From JAZGDL01 sp036477795 (GTDB taxonomy: Bacteria > Planctomycetota > Phycisphaerae > UBA1845), in NCBI GenBank assembly GCA_036477795.1, contig JAZGDL010000143.1, forward strand, positions 1-8,196: a stretch of DNA of 8,196 nt. Direction: 5' to 3'. This document shows positions 1 through 5,136 of the stretch, piece after piece. The notes below the pieces were generated by a model that was given only the letters and a program-made list of their open reading frames with translations, was not told where the DNA came from and made no database searches. A program made the position numbers and the translations under genes. The stretch's first letter is position 1, and each line of letters starts with the position of its first letter.

Positions 1-2
1 GG

Positions 3-326
3 AATGAGAGTCACAAGTACGAAGACCTGGAAGCCCTTTGGCTCGACACCCTGGCCAAGAATCCGGAATGCTGGATGGCCCACAACAACCTGGGCAACGT
101 GTACGCCCGGGAGGGGCGGCTGGAGGATGGGGTCATGCACTATCAGGCGGCGCTTTCGATTGAACCGCAGCTCGATGAGCCCTACTACAACATGGCCGTC
201 GCGCTCGCCCTGCTGGGCCGGACCGAGGAAGCCGCCGAATCATTTCGAGCCGCTTTGCGCGTCAATCCATCGCACGCCAAAGCCCGCGCAGCTCTGAAAG
301 CATTATCGCCGGCACCGCAGGACTAA
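3..326 (+). CDS. TPR-repeat protein, C-terminal part (5' end outside window)
   Basis: The frame is open from base 3 to the TAA at 324-326 (107 residues) and has no start in the window that fits, so this is the end of a longer gene. The first residues (YEDLEALWLDTLAKNP) are followed by two clear TPR units: about residues 22-57 (WMAHNNLGNVYAREGRLEDG, ending in the helix that closes with LSIEP) and 58-91 (YYNMAVALALLGRTEEA, ending RVNP), then a short third helix (AKARAALKAL). The LW-x-DTL-x-KNP-x-x-W-x-AHNNLG lead-in is typical of the soluble tail of large membrane proteins of the TMTC / protein O-mannosyltransferase-like class, where a polytopic glycosyltransferase domain precedes TPRs. No membrane part is visible here, so that assignment is inference. 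TPRs mediate protein-protein contacts. An internal ATG at base 75 lies inside the first TPR and is unlikely to be the true start. Confidence 0.8.
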   Translation, partial: NESHKYEDLEALWLDTLAKNPECWMAHNNLGNVYAREGRLEDGVMHYQAALSIEPQLDEPYYNMAVALALLGRTEEAAESFRAALRVNPSHAKARAALKALSPAPQD

Positions 327-560
327 TACGAATCCCGACTAATCCGTGCGCCGGCGTACCACTGGTCCGCCTGCGGCGGAGTACGTGTTTGGCGTGTTTG
401 TGCTCGATTCCGAGCCCTGAGCGCCAGCGACGGGTGGGCATAGTCACTCCGCCCCGGGTGCCACGCTCACACTTGCATAAGCATGCTGCGTCCTCGGTGC
501 CCAGGCATCCCGGCGCACCGAGACGCAAGCGTGGACCATCCCAGGCCCGCGTTATCCGGG
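327..560. other. Intergenic region with decayed repeat-like sequence
   Basis: No convincing gene lies here. Two short segments look like fossil dispersed repeats: 411-439 (GAGCGCCAGCGACGGGTGGG) and about 505-540 (ACCGAGACGCAAGCGTGGAC). Each has a GCG/CGC mini-dyad around a CA or AA. In translation the first gives SPERQRRVG, a peptide I recall as frequent in spurious short ORFs of planctomycete genomes; that recollection could not be checked here. A composite hairpin at 355-385 is listed separately. Several overlapping ORFs on both strands are low-complexity Arg/Pro-rich readings of this GC-rich repeat sequence and are not called. Confidence 0.4.
355..385. repeat. Small imperfect palindrome / hairpin
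   Basis: The inner stem is TCCGCC (366-371) and GGCGGA (375-380) around TGC. The outer stem is CGTAC (355-359) and GTACG (381-385), with CACTGG (360-365) bulged on the left. It lies 28 bp after the stop of the TPR gene. It could act as a 3' RNA hairpin for that gene, but there is no T-run after it, so an intrinsic terminator is not supported. A REP-like dispersed palindrome is the alternative. Confidence 0.4.
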
Positions 561-600
561 TTGTTGCGGGCACACCAAGTCGATATGATCTACGTGGAGG
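561..600 (+). promoter_or_regulatory. Candidate sigma70-type promoter and Shine-Dalgarno for hicB
   Basis: TTGTTG (561-566) is followed after exactly 17 bp by TATGAT (584-589), which matches the -10 consensus at five of six positions; the -35 matches at only three. A GGAGG Shine-Dalgarno lies at 596-600, eight bases before ATG 609. The expected transcript start would fall near the Shine-Dalgarno itself, giving a very short leader. The GGAGG-to-ATG spacing is ideal for 609 but much too long (21 bases) for the GTG at 622 that opens the hicB frame. Confidence 0.35.
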
Positions 601-621
601 TCAACGGCATGGGCTTTTGCG

Positions 622-831
622 GTGATTCTGGAACAGGAGCCGGACGGCGGATACGTGGTGCATGCTCCAGCCTTGCCCGGGTGTGTGAGTCAAGGGGATA
701 CACACGACCAACTCCTGGCCAACATCCGCGAGGCCATGGATCAGCACATCGAGGATTGCATCAAGGCCGGCGACCCGGCGCCCAAAGCGGTGGTGCGGGA
801 GTGCCTAGAAGTAGCGGACGTAAATGGGTGA
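622..831 (+). CDS. hicB: HicB-family antitoxin, apparent +1 frameshift at its 5' end
   Basis: The 69-residue frame from GTG 622 has the HicB (UPF0150) core: ILEQEPDGGYVVHAPALPGC at the start, then VSQGDT and NIREAMDQHIEDC. HicB is the antitoxin of type II HicAB modules; its partially RNase H-like fold neutralises the HicA mRNA interferase. Family members usually begin M-x-(F/Y)-AVILE. That beginning is present but in another frame: ATG GGC TTT, then GCG GTG ATT CTG GAA if one T of the run at 615-618 is removed, starting at ATG 609 behind GGAGG (596-600). As the sequence stands, ATG 609 reads into a different open frame that runs past 840, and the hicB frame has only a GTG with no ribosome binding site. 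It is therefore either a pseudogene, a one-base sequencing error, or a truncated start. No C-terminal DNA-binding domain is present. The end overlaps a hicA-like start codon. Confidence 0.75.
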   Translation: MILEQEPDGGYVVHAPALPGCVSQGDTHDQLLANIREAMDQHIEDCIKAGDPAPKAVVRECLEVADVNG

Positions 832-919
832 CCGTCCTGTATTAAACCCTTTGGTCCGGCCCGGTGCACGCGGCCGAGGTCCGAAGGAATCTGGCTTGCC
901 CGAAGGAGACCTGGGATGA
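824..919 (+). pseudogene. Possible hicA toxin remnant (first codons only)
   Basis: ATG 824 lies 5 bp inside the hicB stop (TGA 829-831), the tight overlap usual for HicB-HicA pairs. It opens MGDRPVLNP, which resembles the MG(D/K)LPVL-x-(P/G)REV opening of many HicA proteins. After about nine codons the resemblance ends: the frame runs on as a Gly/Arg-rich 31-residue peptide to a TGA at 917-919. It lacks the double-stranded-RNA-binding-like body and the GSH catalytic histidine motif of HicA. It also runs into the leader and start of the next gene. I read it as the stump of a deleted toxin, but the match is short and could be chance. Confidence 0.35.
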
Positions 920-2556
920 AACCCGGAAAACTTCAAAACCGATTCTTGTTCATGGCAGCGCTGCTTGCACTTGTTGTTCCGACCGCCTATGCGCAGACCG
1001 TTTATTGGACCGATGTCGGTACGGGAAAGATTCAGCGGGCTGACCTCGTCGCCGGCACGGGTGTAGAGGATCTGGTTACGACTCAAGTCATCGAACCGGT
1101 AGGTCTCGCACTCGATCTTCTGGCTGGCAAGATGTACTGGACCGAAGCCTCCCCGGCGGACTTTATGATCTCACGGGCCAGTCTGGATGGTACGGACGTG
1201 GAACTCCTGGTCACAGGCTTGGTCAGCCCAAGCGGCATCGCGCTGGACGTAGCCGGCGGTAAGATGTACTGGACCGACATTGGTATCGGCAAGATTCAGC
1301 GTGCCAACCTTGACGGCTCAAATGTCGAGGATCTTCTCACCACGGGTGTAGTGTTTACGCCGGTCGAAATCGCGCTGGATACGGCTGGGAACAAGATGTA
1401 CTGGACGGAGAGCACTCTTGCTGACTTCATGATCCAACGAGCTGACCTCGACGGTTCAAATGTGGAGCTTCTGGTCACTCACCTGGTCAACCCCAGCGGG
1501 ATCGCTCTGGACGTGGATGCCGGCAAGATGTACTGGACGGACATCGGTACCAGCAAGATCCAACGGGCGAACCTGGATGGGTCCGTTGTGGATGACCTGG
1601 TAACAACTGCTGTCATTGCACCCGTTCGACTCGCTCTCGACCTTCCGGGCGGCAAGATATACTGGACGGAAGCCTCTGCTGCCGACTTCATGATCTCACG
1701 GGCCAACCTGGACGGCACCAATGTCGAGTTCTTGGTCGCGGGTCTGACGAGCCCCAGCGGCATCGCATTGGTTAGCAAAGACACCAGCCAACCCATCATT
1801 CCTGTCGCTCAGGCGCGCAGCGTGAACAGCTTCGTGATCGTTCCCCATTGCGGGGGAGATGACTTTGACAATGAGGAGGCGGAGGGGTTCGGGCCCTTCG
1901 ACGGTGAGGCGGAAGCATCAATCGGCTGCGCACTTGCTGGGGCCACAGCACTCGCCGGTCAGCAGTCACAGATCAAGGCGTCATCGATGACGGCCGTGGG
2001 CACGTCGTACTCCGAGGCGAGCGCGGGCGTTCCGGATACGATCCACGCCATCGCCGGGTCGCTCTTCGACCTAACCTTCGAGCTTCCCTTGCCCGGCACT
2101 TTTCTTGTGGAGGGCGTGATTGGCGCGGAGAATGCGGAAGATCCGGCCGTTGGAGCCTTCGCTGAGGTCAGGCTTACTGCCCCTGGCAACGAAACCATTT
2201 TCGACCATACGTTAAATGCCGGCCCCGGCAAGTCCAAATCCGAAGAGATTGAGGAGGCTGGTACGCTCGATGCCGGTGTCTACACGTTTCGCGCTCAGGC
2301 AGCGACCGTGATTGACAATGACGTGCCGCCCAGCAGGCTCGCCGAAGCGTCCTTTGATTTGGCATTCGACGTGGCCACCGGCGACATCGACGGCGACGCC
2401 AACGTCGATCTTAGTGATTTCCGTGAGTTTCCGATCTGCTTGACCGGTCCCGGCGGCGGTGCTTCGCCACCATGCCATGTGTTCGACTTTGACTTCGACG
2501 ACGATGTAGATTGGACAGACTTCGGGGTCTTCCAGATCCTGTTCACCGGGCCTTGA
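916..2556 (+). CDS. Secreted six-bladed YWTD beta-propeller protein with dockerin-like C-terminus
   Basis: 546 residues. ATG 916 follows GAAGGAG (902-908) at good spacing. Residues 1-26 form a signal peptide (KLQNRF, then a hydrophobic LFMAALLALVVP core, likely cut after AYA). Residues 28-285 contain six LDL-receptor class B (YWTD) repeats, with Tyr at 30, 74, 118, 162, 206 and 249, enough for one closed six-bladed propeller. Blades alternate strictly: odd ones read YWTD(I/V)G followed by KIQRA, even ones read YWTE followed by ADFMI(S/Q)RA, so the propeller is three copies of a two-blade unit. Residues 290-480 are an acidic, probably beta-sandwich region of unknown family. Residues 490-501 (DIDGDANVDLSD) and 524-535 (DFDFDDDVDWTD) are Ca2+-binding EF-hand loops of dockerin type, separated by CLTGPGGG with cysteines at 508 and 520. 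YWTD propellers bind proteins or glycans; the ligand is unknown. Probably co-transcribed with the next gene. Confidence 0.85.
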   Translation: MKPGKLQNRFLFMAALLALVVPTAYAQTVYWTDVGTGKIQRADLVAGTGVEDLVTTQVIEPVGLALDLLAGKMYWTEASPADFMISRASLDGTDVELLVTGLVSPSGIALDVAGGKMYWTDIGIGKIQRANLDGSNVEDLLTTGVVFTPVEIALDTAGNKMYWTESTLADFMIQRADLDGSNVELLVTHLVNPSGIALDVDAGKMYWTDIGTSKIQRANLDGSVVDDLVTTAVIAPVRLALDLPGGKIYWTEASAADFMISRANLDGTNVEFLVAGLTSPSGIALVSKDTSQPIIPVAQARSVNSFVIVPHCGGDDFDNEEAEGFGPFDGEAEASIGCALAGATALAGQQSQIKASSMTAVGTSYSEASAGVPDTIHAIAGSLFDLTFELPLPGTFLVEGVIGAENAEDPAVGAFAEVRLTAPGNETIFDHTLNAGPGKSKSEEIEEAGTLDAGVYTFRAQAATVIDNDVPPSRLAEASFDLAFDVATGDIDGDANVDLSDFREFPICLTGPGGGASPPCHVFDFDFDDDVDWTDFGVFQILFTGP

Positions 2557-2571
2557 TCTAGGAGGCATCTA

Positions 2572-3606
2572 ATGAGAACTTCGACGCAAGCCTGTATCGT
2601 GACTCTTTTGCTCGTTTTCGTTCCCAGCAGCATCTTGGCAGGCGGCGACCCTCCGGATTTTGTTCTCGAGTGGGGCGGCAACGGCGCCGGCGATGGCCAG
2701 TTTGGCGGGGCGCACGGGATCGAGGTCGACGCTGACGGCAACGTCTACCTAGCCGACACCGGCAACAACCGCATCCAGAAGTTCACGAGCGAGGGTGTCT
2801 TTCTCATGAAGTGGGGAACCTTCGGCACCGGCTCCGGTCAATTCAACCATCCCCACGGAATCGGTATCGGCCCGATGGGCAACGTGTACGTGGCCGAGAC
2901 TGGCAACAATCGCGTTCAGAAGTTTACGAGCGACGGTGTGTTTCTGACAATGTGGGGCTCGTTTGGAGCCGGCGATGGTCAGTTTCAGCACAATCATGGT
3001 CTCGCGGTGGACGGCAACGGAAATGTCTTCGTCGCGGATCGGAACCAGAATCGTGTTCAGAAGTTTACCAGCGACGGAACTTTCCTCATGGCTTGGGGAA
3101 CCACCGGGACGGGGGATGGAGAGTTCACCTCTCCGAACGGGGTAGCGGTGGACGCGGAGGGTAACGTCTTCGTCGGCGACAGCAGCCCGCGGATCCAGAA
3201 GTTTACGAATGACGGCGTATTCATCACTTCCTGGGGCTCCGCTGGCACCGGAGACGGACAGTTCAACTTCCCGCGTGGACTTTCGACGGATGACGCGGGC
3301 AACCTGTACGTCGCCGACCGAAATCTTCATCGCATGCAGAAGTCTACCGGTGATGGGACCTTCCTAACAAAATGGGGCTCTTTCGGCACCGGCGAAGGTC
3401 AGTTCAACCTTCCGTACGCAATAAGGGCGGGCGCCAACGGCGTGGTGTACGTATCCGACTCGAACAACTTTCGCGTGCAGAAATTCTCCTTCTCTGCGAC
3501 TGCCGTACCGACCATGTCCGGGTGGGGCACGCTTCTCATGACGCTCCTCGTTCTGAGCGCTGGAACCATAATCCTGCGCCGGAAAGCCGCTGGTCGTACG
3601 GCCTAG
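2572..3606 (+). CDS. Exported NHL-repeat beta-propeller protein with IPTL-CTERM-like sorting signal
   Basis: 344 residues. ATG 2572 sits six bases after a strong AGGAGG (2560-2565) and only 15 bp after the preceding stop, indicating an operon. Residues 1-23 form a signal peptide (MRTSTQACIV, then LLLVFVPSSILA, cut before GG). Six NHL repeats follow with a period of 47 residues (46 once, where repeat 4 is one residue short at SSPRIQK). They have the form HGIxVDxxGNVYVADTGNNRVQKF and are linked by FLxxWGxxGTGDGQF; the linker Trp are at 34, 81, 128, 175, 221 and 268. Together they should form one six-bladed propeller. Residues 312-338 (VPTMSGWG, hydrophobic TLLMTLLVLSAGTIIL, then RRK) match the tripartite IPTL-CTERM variant of PEP-CTERM signals, processed by exosortase-type enzymes. 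The mature protein is thus likely surface-anchored or released after cleavage. NHL propellers bind proteins, RNA or ligands; no catalytic residues can be named. The stop codon lies inside the 10-bp palindrome GGCCTAGGCC (3600-3609). Confidence 0.88.
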   Translation: MRTSTQACIVTLLLVFVPSSILAGGDPPDFVLEWGGNGAGDGQFGGAHGIEVDADGNVYLADTGNNRIQKFTSEGVFLMKWGTFGTGSGQFNHPHGIGIGPMGNVYVAETGNNRVQKFTSDGVFLTMWGSFGAGDGQFQHNHGLAVDGNGNVFVADRNQNRVQKFTSDGTFLMAWGTTGTGDGEFTSPNGVAVDAEGNVFVGDSSPRIQKFTNDGVFITSWGSAGTGDGQFNFPRGLSTDDAGNLYVADRNLHRMQKSTGDGTFLTKWGSFGTGEGQFNLPYAIRAGANGVVYVSDSNNFRVQKFSFSATAVPTMSGWGTLLMTLLVLSAGTIILRRKAAGRTA

Positions 3607-3642
3607 GCCCTTGCGGCCGAACAGTTCGTCGCTTTACAATAT
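3607..3642. other. 3' region of the propeller pair, weak dyad
   Basis: CGGCC (3599-3603) and GGCCG (3615-3619) could form a five-base-pair stem after the second propeller gene. It is short and has no T-run, so it is not a convincing terminator. No promoter for a following + strand gene is needed, since the next gene is convergent. Confidence 0.25.
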
Positions 3643-3660
3643 GGGACAGTCACCTATTTT
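3643..3660. repeat. REP-like motif (GGGACAGTCACCTATTTT)
   Basis: This 18-base motif, by memory of the family, resembles the GGGACAGTCACC-type sequences that flank REP-associated tyrosine transposase (RAYT) genes in many planctomycete and proteobacterial genomes. It lies 37 bp upstream of a decayed RAYT start, which is the expected arrangement. The matching inverted copy expected downstream of such a gene is not found in full. Only AAAATAGG at 5121-5128 matches its first eight bases, which may be chance. Confidence 0.45.
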
Positions 3661-3696
3661 ATCGACCAGTCCATCAGAGTCGGGTAGGATGTAGGG

Positions 3697-3796
3697 ATGC
3701 GTCGCGTGAATCGTGCTTCCGAGTCAACCACGCCACCCAGCGCGGCAACAATCGTCAGGACGTGTTCTTTGTACACGATGACCGCCGACGGAGGAA
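3697..3796 (+). pseudogene. REP-associated tyrosine transposase (RAYT / Y1_Tnp) N-terminal remnant, frameshifted
   Basis: In the frame through base 3720 the DNA reads NHATQRGNNRQDVFFVHDDR, very close to the N-terminal HHVTQRGNNRQDVFF-x-DDDRRxYL motif of RAYT transposases (IS200-like Y1 family, TnpA_REP). These are single-domain HUH nucleases that act on REP palindromes. The first codons lie in another frame: ATG 3697 opens MRRVNRA, resembling the usual MPRVARAV opening, so at least one frameshift separates it from the motif. Sequence after about 3796 no longer fits the family: the HUH histidines and catalytic Tyr are absent and an unrelated 40-bp repeat starts at 3818. Only about 30 of roughly 200 residues survive, so it cannot be active. 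Confidence 0.65.
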
Positions 3797-3817
3797 AAGG
3801 TGTCATGACGTAATGTC

Positions 3818-3857
3818 ACTGCCGGCGTCAACCCGTCAATCGAGCTGTGACGGAGCA
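3818..3857. repeat. 40-bp inverted repeat, left copy (flanks the polyprenyl synthase gene)
   Basis: Bases 3818-3857 match the reverse complement of 4905-4944 at 35 of 40 positions by direct comparison. Conserved blocks include CGGCGT, AACCCGTCA, CTGTGACG and AGCA. The copy ends at the base before the TAG stop (3858-3860) of the - strand gene, so it forms the immediate 3' flank of that gene. A weaker match continues outward for about a dozen bases (ACG ... GTCACT) with gaps. Confidence 0.75.
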
Positions 3858-4865
3858 CTAGAATTGCCGGCGGAGGATGAACTCGGTCATGGCTGCGAGC
3901 GAATCGCGGGCGGGCGAATCGGAGAGGTAGGTCAACTGCTGTAGGGCGGTCTGGACATGCTCGCGTGCCACCTGAAAGGTGTGCTCGATACTGCCGGTGG
4001 ATTCCAGCCAGTCGACAATCCGCTGCCGCCCGAAGGCGGCTTCGCCCCTGACAAATGCCCGCAGCCGCCCGCCAATGTCGACCGGGGCGTTGGCTAAGCA
4101 ATGGATGATGGGCAGCGTGGCGCTGCCATGGGCCAGATCCAGCCCCAGGGTCTTGCCGGTGCGGGATTCGTCGCCGACCAGGTCGAGCACGTCGTCAACG
4201 ATCTGGAAGGCCCTACCGATCGCCGCGCCGAAATCGCCCATGGCCTTGACCACGTCCTCATCCGCTCCGGCGTAGCGGACACCCAGCAGGCAGCAGGTGC
4301 TGGTCAGGGCGGCGGTCTTGTTCTCGATGATGTCGAAGTAGATGCCCTCGCTGAGGCGATCGTCGTAGCGGTGGTGAATCTCCATCAGCTCGCCTTCGCA
4401 GACCGTGTTGGTGGTTGCCGCAATAGTGCGGGCGGCGTACTGGTCGTCTAAGCTGCTGCACAGGTGGTAGGCGTGGCTGATGAGATAATCGCCCAGCAAT
4501 ACGGCGGTGACGTTGCCGTCCGTGGCGTTGATGGTGGGCTGCTTCCGTCTGACCGCCGCGTCATCGAGCACGTCGTCGTGCACCAGGGTAGCCAGGTGCA
4601 CCGTCTCGACCACGGCGGCCAGCGTGCGATGGGCATCGTTGACGCGGCCGCAGGCCTTTGCGCACAGGAGCAACAAGGCCGGTCGCAGCATCTTGCCGCG
4701 ATAACGGCTTACGCGGGTGCATAATTCATTGACCGCGGGGTGGTCGCTGAACAGTTCATCTTCAATGATGTGTTCGACGTCTTTGAGATAGTGGGCAACC
4801 GGCGCATACAAGTCGGCGGGGGCGATGGAGCCGATGGTCATGTTTCTAGCGAGCATGCGGTTCAC
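3858..4865 (-). CDS. Trans-polyprenyl diphosphate synthase (octaprenyl/heptaprenyl-type, IspB-like)
   Basis: 335 residues, the usual length. It condenses isopentenyl diphosphate onto an allylic diphosphate to make the medium or long isoprenoid chain of quinones. Visible motifs are RGKMLRP (56-62), the first Asp-rich motif HDDVLDD (96-102) followed by RRK (106-108), GELMEI (158-163), ENKTAAL (181-187), and the second motif FQIVDDVLDLVGDE (220-233) followed by GKTLGLDL. All substrate-Mg2+ aspartates and the lysines are present. The fifth residue before the first DDxxD is Ala92; a small residue there is the known hallmark of long-product enzymes, whereas an aromatic one limits FPP/GGPP synthases. 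The first codon is GTG (4865-4863) without a clear Shine-Dalgarno. ATG 4856 (residue 4) has a weak GGTGA upstream and is an equally good start. The gene stands alone between two 40-bp inverted repeats. The exact product length cannot be told from sequence. Confidence 0.9.
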   Translation of the reverse strand: MNRMLARNMTIGSIAPADLYAPVAHYLKDVEHIIEDELFSDHPAVNELCTRVSRYRGKMLRPALLLLCAKACGRVNDAHRTLAAVVETVHLATLVHDDVLDDAAVRRKQPTINATDGNVTAVLLGDYLISHAYHLCSSLDDQYAARTIAATTNTVCEGELMEIHHRYDDRLSEGIYFDIIENKTAALTSTCCLLGVRYAGADEDVVKAMGDFGAAIGRAFQIVDDVLDLVGDESRTGKTLGLDLAHGSATLPIIHCLANAPVDIGGRLRAFVRGEAAFGRQRIVDWLESTGSIEHTFQVAREHVQTALQQLTYLSDSPARDSLAAMTEFILRRQF

Positions 4866-4904
4866 CGTTGGTTCTGCGGGGCCAGGGGAGTCGGACCAGC
4901 CTGG

Positions 4905-4944
4905 TGCTTCGTCACAGTTCGACTGACGGGTTAACGCCGCCAGT
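4905..4944. repeat. 40-bp inverted repeat, right copy
   Basis: Inverted partner of 3818-3857 (35 of 40 identical). It lies 39 bp upstream of the GTG start of the - strand gene, within its likely leader or promoter region. Read outward from the gene, both copies translate to the same LVLRHSS-x-DGLTP-x-VTL peptide, an independent view of the same homology. The palindrome GTTAAC is present here but degenerate in the left copy. Confidence 0.75.
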
Positions 4945-5102
4945 GACTTTGTCGTTTGGCAGACGCCCGAAGCGTAATCTCAGCTCCCGCACCCATACTC
5001 CAGCCGACAATTCGAACGTTGACGCCCCGCTAACCGGTTGGCGTCGGCCGACTTCACGCACGCTAAAGTATCGGGTGTGGGCGCCGCTTTCAAATGCATA
5101 CA

Positions 5103-5119
5103 AAAGTTTTGAAAACTTT
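5103..5119. promoter_or_regulatory. AT-rich 17-bp dyad (AAAGTTTT-G-AAAACTTT)
   Basis: Perfect eight-base arms around one central G, in otherwise GC-rich DNA, 17 bp past the moaC stop. TTTGAAAA occurs twice in succession across it (5108-5115 and 5118-5124 in part). The symmetry and size fit a dimeric-repressor operator; the tiny loop and weak pairing argue against a terminator. Its target would be the - strand polyprenyl synthase gene about 240 bp downstream, or it may be only a chance AT-rich island. Confidence 0.35.
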
Positions 5120-5136
5120 GAAAATAGGCTGATCGG

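Larger units (their letters stand above)
4866..5136. other. Intergenic region between moaC and the polyprenyl synthase gene
   Basis: No gene seen; the + strand ORF here is a reading of the repeat and flanking sequence. The stretch holds the right 40-bp inverted repeat (4905-4944), a near-palindrome CGCTAACC/GGTTGGCG at 5028-5043, and an AT-rich dyad at 5103-5119. The - strand promoter of the polyprenyl synthase gene should be here. TTGAAA followed by TACTTT after 17 bp can be read on the - strand next to the AT-rich dyad, but the -10 is poor and I do not call it. Confidence 0.4.

Noticed and set aside
609..624. Programmed frameshifting or transcript slippage at TTTT to express hicB
   Set aside because: Four T are too short for usual slippage, and no +1 recoding signal (stop codon in the shift site, rare codon) is visible; kept only as a remote option in the finding.
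609..845. Alternative gene in the frame of ATG 609 / ORF 483-845
   Set aside because: Low-complexity Gly/Arg-rich reading; the conserved HicB core lies in the other frame of the same DNA.
1083..1799. Run of - strand ORFs across the YWTD propeller gene
   Set aside because: Their repeated SVQYILPA-type readings are antisense of the YWTD repeats; the + strand gene has a signal peptide, RBS and domains.
2749..3330. 193-residue - strand ORF inside the NHL gene
   Set aside because: Periodic antisense reading of the NHL repeats with no domain or RBS.
3818..4944. Complete composite transposon around the polyprenyl synthase gene
   Set aside because: No transposase between the repeats and no target-site duplication could be recognised.
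5028..5043. Near-palindrome CGCTAACC/GGTTGGCG as a terminator
   Set aside because: No T-run on either side and the symmetry has a mismatch.
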